Positions 13,388 to 24,882 of a stretch of 64,000 nt of DNA are shown in pieces. The notes beneath the pieces are model-generated. The model was not told the DNA's origin. It saw nothing but the letters and a program-made list of their open reading frames with translations, and did not search any database. Origin of the DNA: Halictus rubicundus (lineage: Eukaryota > Arthropoda > Insecta > Hymenoptera > Halictidae). Numbering within the stretch: position 1 is the first letter of the stretch; each line of letters starts with the position of its first letter. The translations under genes were made by a program, and so were the position numbers. The stretch is from positions 10,828,220-10,892,219 of the forward strand of contig NC_135151.1 of NCBI RefSeq assembly GCF_050948215.1, given 5' to 3'.

Positions 13388-14353
13388 GTCCATTTTCATT
13401 TTCTGTTCACAATCATTACCATCACTAATGAATTGTACGTAGGTATGCGTAAAAATCAGAATATTGAGTTTATTTATTCAATCATTCTTCACGAATACGA
13501 TTTTATAATTTCAATATTACTGAAATCAAAAATTTCGAACCAGTCATTCACTGTTCAGCGTTGAAGTCCTTCTGAGGAATTCGAATAAAGAAACATGCGC
13601 ATCGTACAAGAGAAACTGAGAGAAGATAAAAAGTTTAATTTCCATCCAGGAAGGCAAAAACTAATATCGAGCAGAAGTGAAAGACTGCGAAGCAAAGTGC
13701 TGTTCCAAATAATCGTTTTGTTGTCTCAATTTTTCAGCTTTATTTCGAACAAATGATTGCTTTAATTAGCCGAGTGTTCAAATAAACGGAATCCAGCGTG
13801 TTTCGTTTGCCGTCGAACGGTGTCGATTCGTTGTCGAACGAACGGGGTTGCACTCTTAATTAATTCACGATCTACGATCACTGTTCCATTCTCTTTTTAT
13901 TTATTCATCAATTCGATCGTTTCAGTATGTGAAAATTCTAAAAATTCGTTTACCGAACCAAATTAAAAATAGTTTTGGTGTGTCAGACTGAAATATTGCT
14001 GAACGACCAGGACGATCAGGTTCTCTTTTTCTACATACGACTTTACGGACGCCATTCTTTTACGACTTTAGCTCTCCTCGTGACTCGTATATCTTGAGGA
14101 GGGTTCTTGCCAGCGAAACCTCTACTTTCAATTAGGCAGGCCTAGTCGAAACTATAAAATCCCAGGAGGCCAGTAGTAAAAAAAAACAAGAAAATATTTA
14201 AACAGGAGGGTCCCCGAAGCTCAAAGATCCTGGTACTGATGGAATAATATTGTAGATGGAACACTAGCCGCCAAGCTTCCAGTAACATGTAGAGGTGGTC
14301 AAACTTTACTTTATTATCATTAGACTGGGGATCTTTATGCATAATAAAATATA

Positions 14354-15536
14354 AGTAATCAATTATTTTGAAATCTGGAACGAACTTTGTAGTAAATTCA
14401 AGTTTTTATTTCTTAATTTATTATATAATATCCATCATTATCAAGGACAGTTTGCCATCTTTCCTGCAAATTTTTACATCTTCTACAGAAGTGAATGTTT
14501 TATTTGTTAAATAATGCTCCAGAGATCTGAAAAGATGATAGTCAGAGGGAGCAATATCCGGTGAGTACGGGAGGTGCGGTAAAACTTCTCATTGCAATTC
14601 TTTGATTTTTTCCTGAATGAGTTTCGCTGCATGGGGCCGGGCATTATCAATTTGCAGTATTACACCTTTCCTGTGGACTAAAGATGCCCTCTTTTTCAAT
14701 AGTTCTGAATACAGCCGTTGTAATTGCTGACAATACAACACAGCAGTAACTGTTTCTCCAGGTTTCAACAACTCAAAGTGAATTATGCCACGACAGTCCC
14801 ACCAAATGCACAGTAACACCTTTCTAAGTGACAAGGTAGGTTTAGGGGTTGATATTGCGGTTTGATTTGCAGAAAGCCATTGCTTGGAACGCTTTATGTT
14901 ATCATAAAGAATTCATTTTTCATCTCCGGTAACGATTCTGCTAAGAAATGGATCTATACGAAATCTAAACAGCAATGAAGTGCAAATTGATCGACGAATA
15001 TTCTTGTTGGTCTCAGATAATTGATGCGGTACCCATATTCCTTGCCTATATGCCTTTCCCATTTCGTGTAGGTGCCTTTGTATAGTTGACCATGTGGACC
15101 CAAGGCTTCTCGATAATTCTTGTATACTTAATTTTGGATCAGCTTCCACTCGAGATTTTAGGGTCTCATTATCAAATTCAACTGGTCGTCCACTTCGAGG
15201 CCTGTCAGAGAGATCATAATTACCAGCAGCAATCCTTCTGAACCAACGTTGACACTTGTTGACCTTCAATACATCTCCATAAACATCGCAAATCTTCTTT
15301 GTTGTTACCGTTGCATTAAATCCTGTATGAAAATGAAAAAGTATGTAATGACGAATATGATCCTCGGAGGGTACGGACGCCGCCATTTTAATAAAGGTTT
15401 GTATAAAAATTATACTTTTTAGAATATTTTGAACACAGGCTGCTTTACCGAAAACTGTAAAAGAATACGTGTTTCCTCTTCAGCGATCGGTACAGAACTA
15501 AAGGCAAAACAAATTCTTTGCAAACAATTGATTACT
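14354..15536 (-). mobile_element. mariner transposon, 1183 bp, inactive
   Basis: Both ends carry the inverted terminus AAGTAATCAATT (left 14354, right ending 15536) flanked by TA at 14352-14353 and 15537-15538, the target duplication of Tc1/mariner elements. Between them on the minus strand lies a decayed DD34D transposase. The element sits directly beside a GACTGGGGATC terminus at 14323-14343, so it probably landed in or next to an older miniature element. A deletion derivative of the same family is at 24444-24882. Confidence 0.92.
14400..15386 (-). pseudogene. mariner transposase pseudogene (DD34D)
   Basis: The frame starts MAASVPSEDHIRHYILFHF and has the N-terminal helix-turn-helix region, including DRPRSGRP. 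The three catalytic aspartates are all in one frame: D in TGDEK (14922-14924), D in LQIDNARPHAA (14646-14648) and D in APSDYHLF (14541-14543), the last two separated by 34 residues. Two TGA stops replace tryptophans that are conserved in the family: after TGDEK (next residues ILYDN) and before EVLPH (14589-14591). Near 14466-14470 the segment that normally follows EDVK (G-H-L-E-S-Y-F-A-S-R) is missing, which shifts the frame before the C-terminus. The enzyme cannot be made as encoded. Mariner subfamily not assigned. Confidence 0.92.
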
Positions 15537-16673
15537 TATGGATACCCCTAATATAATAATATTTCCCTGTGAATTATACAGGGAAGAGATTAAAGTAGAA
15601 AAAGATGGGGTTAAGACGGGATTATTTTTCTTTGTAACGATTGTGAAGAGAACTGCAAGAGGAAGTGCTACGCAGGCTCGAGATTATTTTGCGCACCACT
15701 CATTTTACTCCTGGAACGACACTATTTTTACGATCCTCCAGCTATTCAGGTTTTTGTCGCGGACACATTAGAATTCTATCGACTCGAAAAACGTCGACAC
15801 CGTCGCGTCTGTTGACGCACTCTTCGTCGAGCTACCTAGGATAGTTAGCATAAACGCGACTAGAGACCGCGCGCGCTAAATACCCGGCTTTGTTGCAATT
15901 CAAACAAAATGGGTATTACAAACAGTTGCGTAACATGCTTGCACATGTGCTGCGGATACTTGTGGATGCTCGGACGACGACGGACAACCGGAATAAGAAT
16001 TTTTCTTCGCAACCGTGTTGTCGTGACCTGTGCTCCCAATTGGCTGTAAAAAATAGAAACTCATACCGGTCGGAACGGAATATTCAAATATTATTATGCT
16101 CATTTAATATTAATATTTCAGAGTTTACGTTGCATTCTCGTCGGCGAAAACAATTCTCGCGACACTGTTGACCAAGCTGTGCAATTTATGCAACTATTAT
16201 TTAGAAACTGTGCAAAGTACAGCAAATAGAAATTTAAATACGTTTCAATGTATGTCTTACTTCGTTGAAACCTGAACTGCCGGACGGGTCAAAACAATTT
16301 ATTTTTTTTTACTATTATGGAAATCGTGTACATTTTTTCACGAGAAATTTTTTAATCAACTCTTTCATTTAAGAACACTAACATCGAAGTCGTACGAAGT
16401 CTGAATAACTCCAATCTTGTCACTGTTATGATTGACCAAGGTTGTCGCTAGAGAATGCGAACGACCTTGCTTTTTTAAAACAGGAAATGATTACCTTATA
16501 AGCAATATGAAAAATTAAAATAAACTTAAAATTTTGTGCCAACTTTCTGGTAACTTTTGTACACCATCGTTATAATCTAATAAATTCACGGAAAAACATG
16601 TAAAGATCAATTGGCGTTTACCTTCACCATGGGACGGCCATTGTCATTCTACTGTGTCGTTCAAGTTTATATT

Positions 16674-16716
16674 TATATCGTTAATGATATGTTAATGATA
16701 TGTTAATGATATGTTA
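16674..16716 (+). repeat. 12 bp tandem repeat
   Basis: ATGATATGTTA recurs four times with a 12 bp period (GTTAATGATAT units). Confidence 0.85.
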
Positions 16717-17401
16717 AGTTTACGATTACGTCGAGGAATTTCAGTATTTAGAACTTTAAAAGCCGTGTGAAAGAGCAAAACAATATTTCTTTTTTTGAAC
16801 AGGTGCCCTGGTTGCATGAAGTCGTGCGGAAACAATTTTGGAGAGATTTCGGCTTGTGGCACGCACTGTAAACATCACGTTCGCGGGTCGTCGAAAGAAG
16901 ACAGTTATTAACTTGGCAAACACGTAACACGCTCATCGTTCCGATTATGCTGCTTTTGACAGCGGACGATGCAGGTGAGAGCGGTTACGTGATGCGCTTC
17001 CAGGAGTTCTGACGTTCTATCGAAGCTTGTCTCGCGTTTTCCTCATAATCGTTCGACTATAACGGGCCCGGTTTTCTTGCCGCAGCTCTCGCGAATCGAA
17101 ACTAGGCTTTCGTTTCTGATTTGCATACAAGCCGGGATGGATAGCGCGGGAATACCTCCGAGGCGTAATTATTTCGAGCAATGTTACACCGAACGATACC
17201 GTTCAATCTGCCGCGAAAGTTCTGTCTGTCGGTTCGCCTAACGCAACTGATCGATACTTCCATTAAATATTAACTATTTCAGCTGTACGCCCATCCACAT
17301 GCACAATAGGGGACTAAGCATGATCATTCGTTTGCCACAGTGGCCCCAAAAAATATCTATTTGTACACTTTCCGATTTTCGAATTTGTATTCTAAATACT
17401 A

Positions 17402-17501
17402 GACTGCGGATGTTCATGCAAAATAAAAATTTTCTGCATTTGTTATAAGTAGATTGCGGATCTTTGTATAAAATAAAAATTGTCCATGTTAATTGTACGA
17501 A
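17402..17501 (+). repeat. Two tandem GACTGCGG-family left arms
   Basis: GACTGCGGATGTTCATGCAA (17402) is followed 50 bp later by GATTGCGGATCTTTGTATAA (17452), both continuing AAATAAAAATT in the same orientation. This is a direct duplication of one arm, not an intact element. A third related piece, AACTGCGAATCTA, lies at 17711-17723 just before the foldback MITE. Confidence 0.7.
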
Positions 17502-17725
17502 ACCGAAGTTAAATAAAATTGTATTTTCAGGTCAGGTAATTTGTCGAATAGCGTTTCGCGAATTAAAAACTAGTAAAAAATTGCTTACTAAAATAAATTT
17601 GATAAAAATCAATTAAATAAAATCGCTGGTGCAGAGAATCAAATTCTGCAGATCCCGAGTCCTGTGAAGAAGTGTCTGTAGTTATAAATTCGCATAATGT
17701 CTTACCTATAAACTGCGAATCTATA

Positions 17726-18030
17726 CAGGGTGTCCCAAAAATGTTGTACTTCCTTGAAAGGGATGATTCCTGAGGAAATTTGAAGTAACTTTTTCCTTTG
17801 CGAAAAAGTTCTCCTCGGCATTGTTAAGGAGTTATTAACGAAAAACACGGACCAATCGGATCGCAGCTACTGCGGACGGTCCGCTGTTGTCGCGCTCTGA
17901 TTGGTCCGTGTTTTTCGTTAATAACTCCTTAACGGAGCCGCGGAGAACATTTTCGCAAAGGAAAAAGTTGCTCCAAACGACCTGAGGAATCACCCCTTTG
18001 AAGGAAGTACAACATTGTTGCAGCACTCCG
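17726..18030. mobile_element. Foldback MITE, CAGGGTGTCCC family, copy 4
   Basis: Left end CAGGGTGTCCCAAAAATG, right end diverged to CAGCACTCCG, TA on both sides (17724-17725, 18031-18032). This is a compact copy: the two arms are separated by a very short spacer, so the element is close to a perfect hairpin. Confidence 0.88.
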
Positions 18031-18600
18031 TATAATTCATAAAAATTAGGACATACAGTCAACTATTGTGAGTCACTGCCGTATTAGCACTTCACGGCTT
18101 TTTCCTTCGAAATCAGATTGTATATCGAATGTGCTCATGCGGGTGGGATTTCTGACGTTCCAACAGCAGCTCAGAGTTAAGATAATCGCTCGACTATTAT
18201 GTTCACGGTAACTTCAATGCGTGCAAACATTAATTACGCGGTCGCGAGATTGGAAGGAATGCGTTGCGCTTCGGGGTATAACCGATCGCGGAGAGCAAAA
18301 GAAAAAAAGGAAAAACGAGAAGAAATAAACTGTTGGTGTCACAAAGCTAGCATGTACAGCCTTATATGTATCGACAGAAACGCCGCGGATCTTGATAAAT
18401 CACACGATGGTATCGCGGTGACTTCAGGTATATTTAAATGCGGCCTCTGTCATCGTGCCTAAAGGAAGCTGAACGTGTCAATTCGCGGAAGCGATCTCTG
18501 CTCTTAAATAATCGCGTACGCGGCAAATTTTTTTCAGAGCCTGCAGTTTTTCCATTCTCCCATTTTCCTCGCGCCGCGCCGCACGCGAACGCGACGACCC

Positions 18601-19770
18601 GTGAAATTCACTGCAATTGTATAGTTATCGTTGTTTTTGCAATTCTTACGCATAAAGAACTTCGCGAGCCAGGAAACGTCTATCCTTAAAGGAACCGAAA
18701 AATTACATTAACAATTTCAAGGCTTGCAGAATATTCGGAGAATAGCTTTCTTCGTTGCAGAAATGGTGAAATTCGCTGTAACTGCGCGGTTACCGTTGTT
18801 TTTACAATTGTTAACCATAAAGAACTTCGTGAGTTGGGAAATTTCAATCCTTAAAAGGGTCAACAAATTAGATTAACAATTTCAAGGCTTGTAGAATATT
18901 CGGAGAATAGCTTTCTTTGTTGCAGAAATGGTGTAATCCGTTGTAATTGTGTGGTTATCGTTGTTTTTACAATTGTTGACCATAAAGAACTTCGAGAGCT
19001 AGGAAATTTCTATCCTCGAAGGAATTGAAAAATAAGATTAACAGTTTCAAGAACTGTACAACATTTAGAAAATAGTTTTCTATGTTGCAGAAATTGTGTA
19101 ATCACTATAATTGTGTTATTATTATTCGTTTTACAATTGTTGATTATAAAGAACTTCGTGAGCTAGTTTATCCTCAAAGAAACTGAATAATAAGGTAAAC
19201 AGTTTGTAGAATATTTAGCGGATAATTCTTGCAGAATTTATGAAACCCACTGCGGTTATTGTTGTTTTTACAATTGTATACACGGTGTGCTAAAAATGTT
19301 GCATTTCTTTGAAATGGTTGATCCCTGAGGTCATTTGAACTTTTTCCTTTGCGAAAATATTCTGTGCGGCTTCGTGAAGCATTTAGTAACGAAAAACAAG
19401 GACCAATCACAGCGCTGCTACAGCGGATGGATTTCAGCTCGACGACAGGTCCCGCTGAGCGTGGTGCTGGCATTGGCCGAGCCGGAATTCGTCCGCTGTA
19501 GCCGTGCTCTGATTGGTCCGTGTTTTTTTTTTTATTAGTAATTCCTTAACAAAGCCGCGGACAGCAATTTGGCAAAGGAAAAAGTTTCTTCAAATGACCT
19601 CAGGCATCATCCCTTTCAAGGAAGTACATTTTTGGGACACCCTGTAGAAGTTCGTGAGCTCGGAGATTTCTACCGTTCGAGGAACTGAAGACTAAGATTA
19701 ACGATCTTAAAGATTTTTGTAACATGTGAAGAATAGTTTTCTTTGTTGCGGAAACGATGTATACTAATCT
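18601..19770. repeat. 165 bp tandem array, decaying, interrupted by a MITE
   Basis: The phrase GTGAAATTC/GTGTAATCC recurs at 18601, 18766, 18931 and 19096, an exact 165 bp spacing, then in a shortened unit near 19240 and again near 19757 beyond the MITE. Each unit has TTACAATTGTT, ATAAAGAACTTCG and TTCTTTGTTGCAGAAA. Divergence grows toward the right. No coding frame runs through it. Confidence 0.88.
19281..19644. mobile_element. Foldback MITE, CAGGGTGTCCC family, copy 5, inside a tandem array
   Basis: Ends CACGGTGTGCTAAAAATG and CATTTTTGGGACACCCTG with TA at 19279-19280 and 19645-19646. It interrupts a unit of the 165 bp tandem array (18601-19770), so it is younger than the array. Confidence 0.88.
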
Positions 19771-20697
19771 TGGATATGTCACGCACGCCTTGTTCATAAA
19801 GATCGCATACAGTCCATGTTGTATGCAGAAGGGATCAGCAAAACTTAAACATCGACGTGCGTAATCTGCCGATTAGAGGCGCGAACACGTTCCTCTATTT
19901 GTCATGGCAAACTTTTATGACGACATCTTGAACAGCCTATGTAGGCTCTGTGCAGTTTGAAGTCACAAATTACTGCCTCGTTGCCTGCGGGAACCTGTGC
20001 GATCAACTGTAGTTTTAAGTGAAAATTGTCCTGCTAATCAATAGACAGCTAATTTCATGCATTTATGGCAAAAAAGGAAAGTAGAAATTTAAAAATAAGA
20101 AATTTAAAAATATTGTAATTTAAACATTCCTTTAAATCCTACAACTTTTATTGAAAACATTCCTGCGTACTGTTTGAAATAATGAATATATTTCAGTGGG
20201 ACAAGGTTCAGGAAGCAGTGACCCACTTTTTTAGAAACATCAATATGCCGCATTAATAATAAAACTATACCTGCAGAAGAGAGAAATATATTTGTAAAAA
20301 TAAATACATATGAAATTGAAATCTCGCGGCAAGAGATGAAAATAATTATAGATTTTTTCAGAAACAAAAGGAAGCGCACCGTGTGCATAAGGTTAGATAG
20401 CTCAGATTGTCCGAGCGAGATGACCCACAGAGATATTAACATGCCATAGCTCAATTGTATTCAAGTCTTCATATATTTTTAGAATGTTTTGTTGTTTTCA
20501 CAGTTCAGAGGATTGCTCAACTTCTTCAATATATTTTCATTACTTAAATTCCGAAAAATATACAAAAATTCTTCTAAATCTAAATAAACTCAATCTCCCC
20601 ATTTTACGCAAATGAAATTGAGAAATGCGAATATGCGAGCAACATACTGTGCAAATATTCATCACTTTAGACTCAATAAAATAATCAGCAAAGTTAA

Positions 20698-20925
20698 TTA
20701 TTTATCGTTTGCACTACGATTTATTTTACGGTTTCAGTGTTTCGAACTTTCTTCATAGTTCGTAATTTCCTAAAAAAGGAGAAAATTTATATCTATTGTA
20801 TGCCTATATGTTCTCCAATAGCTGAACATTAACAAAGGTTTGAAGGAAATTAATAGCACACATATTTATTAAACTCTGTTCAGAATCATCACCACGAGTC
20901 TGACACGATATTATAGGGCAAGGGA
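20698..20925. mobile_element. TTAA-flanked MITE (piggyBac-like), copy 1
   Basis: Flanked by TTAA at 20694-20697 and 20926-20929. Inside, TTTGCACTACGATTTATTTT and ACGGTTTCAGTG on the left, and GGGCAAGGGA at the right end. The interior AGGAGAAAATTTATATCTAT matches copy 2 in reverse complement. Confidence 0.7.
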
Positions 20926-20999
20926 TTAAATATCATAAACGGAGCTTTGTAGAATTTTCGAAACAATGCACAGTGTTATAAATTGTTCTTGCTCTCGTT

Positions 21000-21480
21000 C
21001 TCCACGGAGTCTTTAAGACCGTCTTTAAATGTTTTCCCTGCGTATAATCGGGTCCGAGACGAGAAAATTGCGAGTGCAAGAGCTTGACGTTGCTCCGCTC
21101 TGTTCTGCTCTGCTCGAGTCGGCTCGGCTCGGCTCGGCGGCGAAACGACAAAGGCGGCATGTCGTATTTCCACGTAGCCCGAGTTCACTTGTTTTCACGA
21201 GTACAGAGGGTGCTGGTAGAGGAGTACGCGGCGGGTAGGTGGTCGTGCGGCTGCGGAATGTAGCCGAGGATCGAATCACTCGTAAACACGGAGAAATAGC
21301 GGAACCCGATATGCAAATCGAAACGCGTCGGCGTGGCTTGAGCAATCCGGGCGAGAACCACTCATTCACGATCAAACATTTGCCTCGGAGGCATCGCAGC
21401 GGCGCGGCGTCCCGCACCAACATAGAGAGCAATTCAACCTTCTACGGAAGAATATAGCGTTCGCGTGGGACGCTGTGGAA
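21000..21480. promoter_or_regulatory. CpG-rich island, candidate promoter
   Basis: GC-rich stretch with CGGCTCGGCTCGGCTCGG and several overlapping short open frames on both strands, as expected from few stop codons in CpG-rich DNA. A possible plus-strand donor CGG|GTAGGT lies near 21235. No protein family recognised. Confidence 0.3.
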
Positions 21481-22196
21481 GCACGCTACCCCCACCTGCA
21501 CCGAGAACTCGAATAAACGTGACACTCTTTTGACCGCTCGCCTTCGAATTTATTGGGTTGGTGCGAACACAATCGCGGTGGTTTTTTTTTTTTTAATTTA
21601 TTTTTATTCGTGAATTTTGTTGCGGTCTGCGGTCGATTTTTCAATCCTGCAAACAGCGCCGGATTAAGACCTCCAGAAGCCCTAAGCACTTTTGAGGGTG
21701 GACTTGTACGATTTCTCAGGCATTTTCGATAATTTCACTGGAAAGTGTTTTTAACGAGTCCGGTGCGCATAAACACAATATTATTTAAAGGATGTAGAAC
21801 TCAGAAAATCTCCATAGTGTCCTCTCCGTCCGATGCGCTAAGCACGTGCTTATACTGCTTATTGGTTAATTCAGCACTGCCTGCAAACTCCGGCGGTTTG
21901 CGCGCGGTGTACCGACAAATATACTAATTTCTAATTACTGGTCGAAGGACCACCTTCGATTTTCCCATAACAGCCAATATCGGATCAAATCATTACGCCG
22001 CCATCTTCCATTTCGCGACAGCGCAAAAATTCTTGCTCGAATCATGATAATAATAATTGAGACTATTAGGTCTCTTCTCGATTGTACGTATGAATCTTCA
22101 GCATTACTTCTTCATAAATAAATCCACGTTGACATAGCTCTTTTTTAATTAGCTTAATAGCCTTTATATTAATGTTTCACCACAAAATTCATTTAA

Positions 22197-22400
22197 CCCC
22201 TTGCCCGACAATATCGAGTCATACTCACGATGAAGATTCTGAACAGAGTCTAATAATATGTTATTAATTTCGTTGTTATTAATTTTGAAGAACATACAGG
22301 CATATAGTAGATATAAATTTTCTCCTTTTTTTCAGGAAATTACGAATTACAAGAAAGTTCCAGTCACTGAAACCGTAAAATAAATCATAGTGAAAAGGGG
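22197..22400. mobile_element. TTAA-flanked MITE (piggyBac-like), copy 2
   Basis: TTAA at 22193-22196 and 22401-22404. Ends CCCCTTGCCCGACAATATC and GTGAAAAGGGG. The 204 bp interior is related to the 20.7 kb copy in opposite orientation. A TTAA duplication with C-rich ends is the piggyBac signature. Confidence 0.8.
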
Positions 22401-23682
22401 TTAACAAACGCACGTTTTCGAAAATGCTTCGACGAACTCAGTCGCCGAGACTTCGCATCAACATTTCAAATGCTTCGCGTCGTTTAATGGCCGACTGCCT
22501 ACCCCGAGAGGTTTTGTCCACATACTTGCACGCCGGACATGATATTTTCTCGGCAAAAATCATGCAACACCGCAGGCCTTAAATTCAGACGCACTTCTTA
22601 TAGAACATTCCGTGAATAATAATAGCGTAAAATGTGAGTGTCCGATGCAAATTACCGGCAACTTATCATACAACAACAAGAATGTTGCTCGAGTATTGCA
22701 ACCAAGTGGCAACTGCGTATCTCTCGTAGAACGGAAGTCGGGAGTTATTGACCGACTCGCGTATGTTCCTCGATGGCTTTATGTTCTAGACATAAAAAAA
22801 TATACTTAATGATTTATCTTGCAATTTGATACTATACTTATCGATAGTTCTCGATTGCCTGTTATTAATGAAGAAGCTGTTTTGAAATGATCTTTCAAGA
22901 GGTCCTTTAAAGTTGATCTTTTAAAAAAATGTAACAGAAGAAAATATTTGTATATTCGTGGTCAATTATCAGAAATGCTTCTTTTCTAAACAATGTAATG
23001 AGAAATATAAATAAAGCCTGTTCCTTTATGTACCCAGCAACGTGGAAAACATATCAGCGGCGATGCGAGAGAAGCTTAATTAGGTTTATAAGGAACTCGG
23101 TGTCTCAGGAAAATTACACAGCGAACTGTTATGATTCTTTCGAGAACATAATTGAATTGAATGGAATTTTCAACCAGGTTATACCAGTGTACTTATGAAT
23201 AGTATGAGGGGCTTGTTTCAAACGGTGTGTTAACTTTTAGCGATAGTCATGCATAACGAAATTTAACTAGATAATAATCTCAATTAATGAAAGTTACAAT
23301 CATTTTATTGTAAGAAGAAATAACTTTAACCGTATGGAGAAAAGCTAACGCTTTTTGAAAAGAAGATTAATAATTAATTAGTATTGTTAATTAACAATGT
23401 TTTTCAGCTACAAACCCACTACCACTAAAGTGTTTAATCACTTACAGGCATAGTGATGCTACTGATGCACCACTTACATAGGTACAGAGGTCTTGTAGTA
23501 TGTGGGACAATTAAAAACGAGGTCATATGGAGCATGCGTTTACATTAATTTCTTTTTATCATTTACATCGTCTATTCTACAGTTCTTCCCACATAATACG
23601 TGACAAAATACAATTTTAGAATCAATAACAAGTTTCTAAGATTGCTATATCAAGAAAATTCGCAGATGTGTACTAGTTAATA

Positions 23683-23772
23683 TACTACTAGTTATAATAA
23701 ATATAGTACTAGTATAGTACTAGTATATAGTACTAGTATAGTACTAGTATATAGTACTAGTTATAATAAACT
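23683..23772. repeat. ACTAGTAT tandem palindromic repeat
   Basis: ATAGTACTAGT recurs six times in about 80 bp, with 11-13 bp spacing, bounded by ACTAGTTATAATAAA on both sides. Both AGTACT and ACTAGT are self-complementary, so the tract can fold on either strand. Confidence 0.85.
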
Positions 23773-24254
23773 ATAATACAACTATTTTGTTTCGTAGCGT
23801 TGTAGTGTTCTATCTAAATTGAATTAACAAACTTAGGTGAGACTGGTGTAATCTTATCAATTATACGACAAGCAATACCATTTTTGATAAATCATGTAAC
23901 AGAATCTAAAATACTGAAAGCATTGAAAAATATGTCTTCCTTTATTGAAATAATTAAATTATTTCGTTTAAAACCCTGGGAAGTAGATGAGCCTGATATT
24001 CCCAATATGCTGATATTCGTCCACAAAGGAATAATATCCGTTTTCATATCAAATTATACGTTTTACAAAACGCTGAACAATTTCCTCAATAACAAATGCA
24101 TCGATAGATATTATCATATCGGAAAATGTAAATCAATAAAATTATGAATTGAATTTTTGTATTATTTAAAATACATTACGCGATATTTAATAAATTTAAT
24201 TAATTTCATTTTTAGCGTATCCACGATTCCGTAACCAAACTTTACTATTTCAAA

Positions 24255-24400
24255 GGTGGGTACAATTTTAGAACCGTTCTCTTGGAATATTAATGCAAGA
24301 TATCACCCTATACCATTTGACCCACATACTTTTTAATAGAACCATCCCATATTCCCCTGAGAACCTAAAATATAGTCATACAATATAGTCTTCAACGTAA
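24255..24400 (+). repeat. Dispersed repeat shared with 11.2 kb
   Basis: Second copy of the diverged repeat described at 11105-11345. It lies just upstream of the deleted mariner. No coding frame. Confidence 0.45.
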
Positions 24401-24443
24401 CTGTTTAATTTGTATCTTTAAATGCATATTAGGGGGAACCATA

Positions 24444-24882
24444 AGTAATCAATTATTTTGAAATCTAAAACAAACTTTGTAGTAAATTCAAGTTTTTATT
24501 TCTTAATTTATTATATAATCTCCATCGTTATCAAGGACAGTTTGCCATCGTTTCTGCAAATTTTCAATCCCGCTCTTCTAGAAATCCAGCGTTCGTGAAG
24601 CAAAATATGACTCAAGGTGCCCCCTTACATCTTCTATAGAAGTGAATGTTTTATTCCTCAAATAATGAATGAAAAAATGAAAAAGTATGCAATGACGAAT
24701 ATGATCCTCGGAAGGTACGGACGCTGCCATTTTATTGCAGGGTCGTAAAAAGAAATTATACTTTCTAGAATATTTTGAGCACAGACTGCTTTACCGAAAA
24801 CTGTAAAAGAATAAATGTTTCCTCTTCAACGATCGGTACAGAACTAATGGCAAAACAAATTCTTTGCAAATAATTGATTACT
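24444..24882 (-). mobile_element. Internally deleted mariner of the same family
   Basis: It has the same AAGTAATCAATT termini and TA flanks (24442-24443, 24883-24884) as the 14 kb copy, and near-identical subterminal sequence. On the minus strand the first residues (MAASVPSEDHIRH) are joined to the C-terminal part (HYLRNKTF, then GHLESYFASRTLDF, one stop, ENLQKRWQTVLDNDGDYIIN). About 260 central codons including two catalytic aspartates are deleted. It retains the C-terminal block that the longer copy has lost. Confidence 0.88.

Larger units (their letters stand above)
15540..18600. other. Gene-free stretch with repeats
   Basis: Holds the 12 bp tandem repeat, the doubled GACTGCGG arms and foldback MITE copy 4. 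No exon recognised. Confidence 0.45.
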
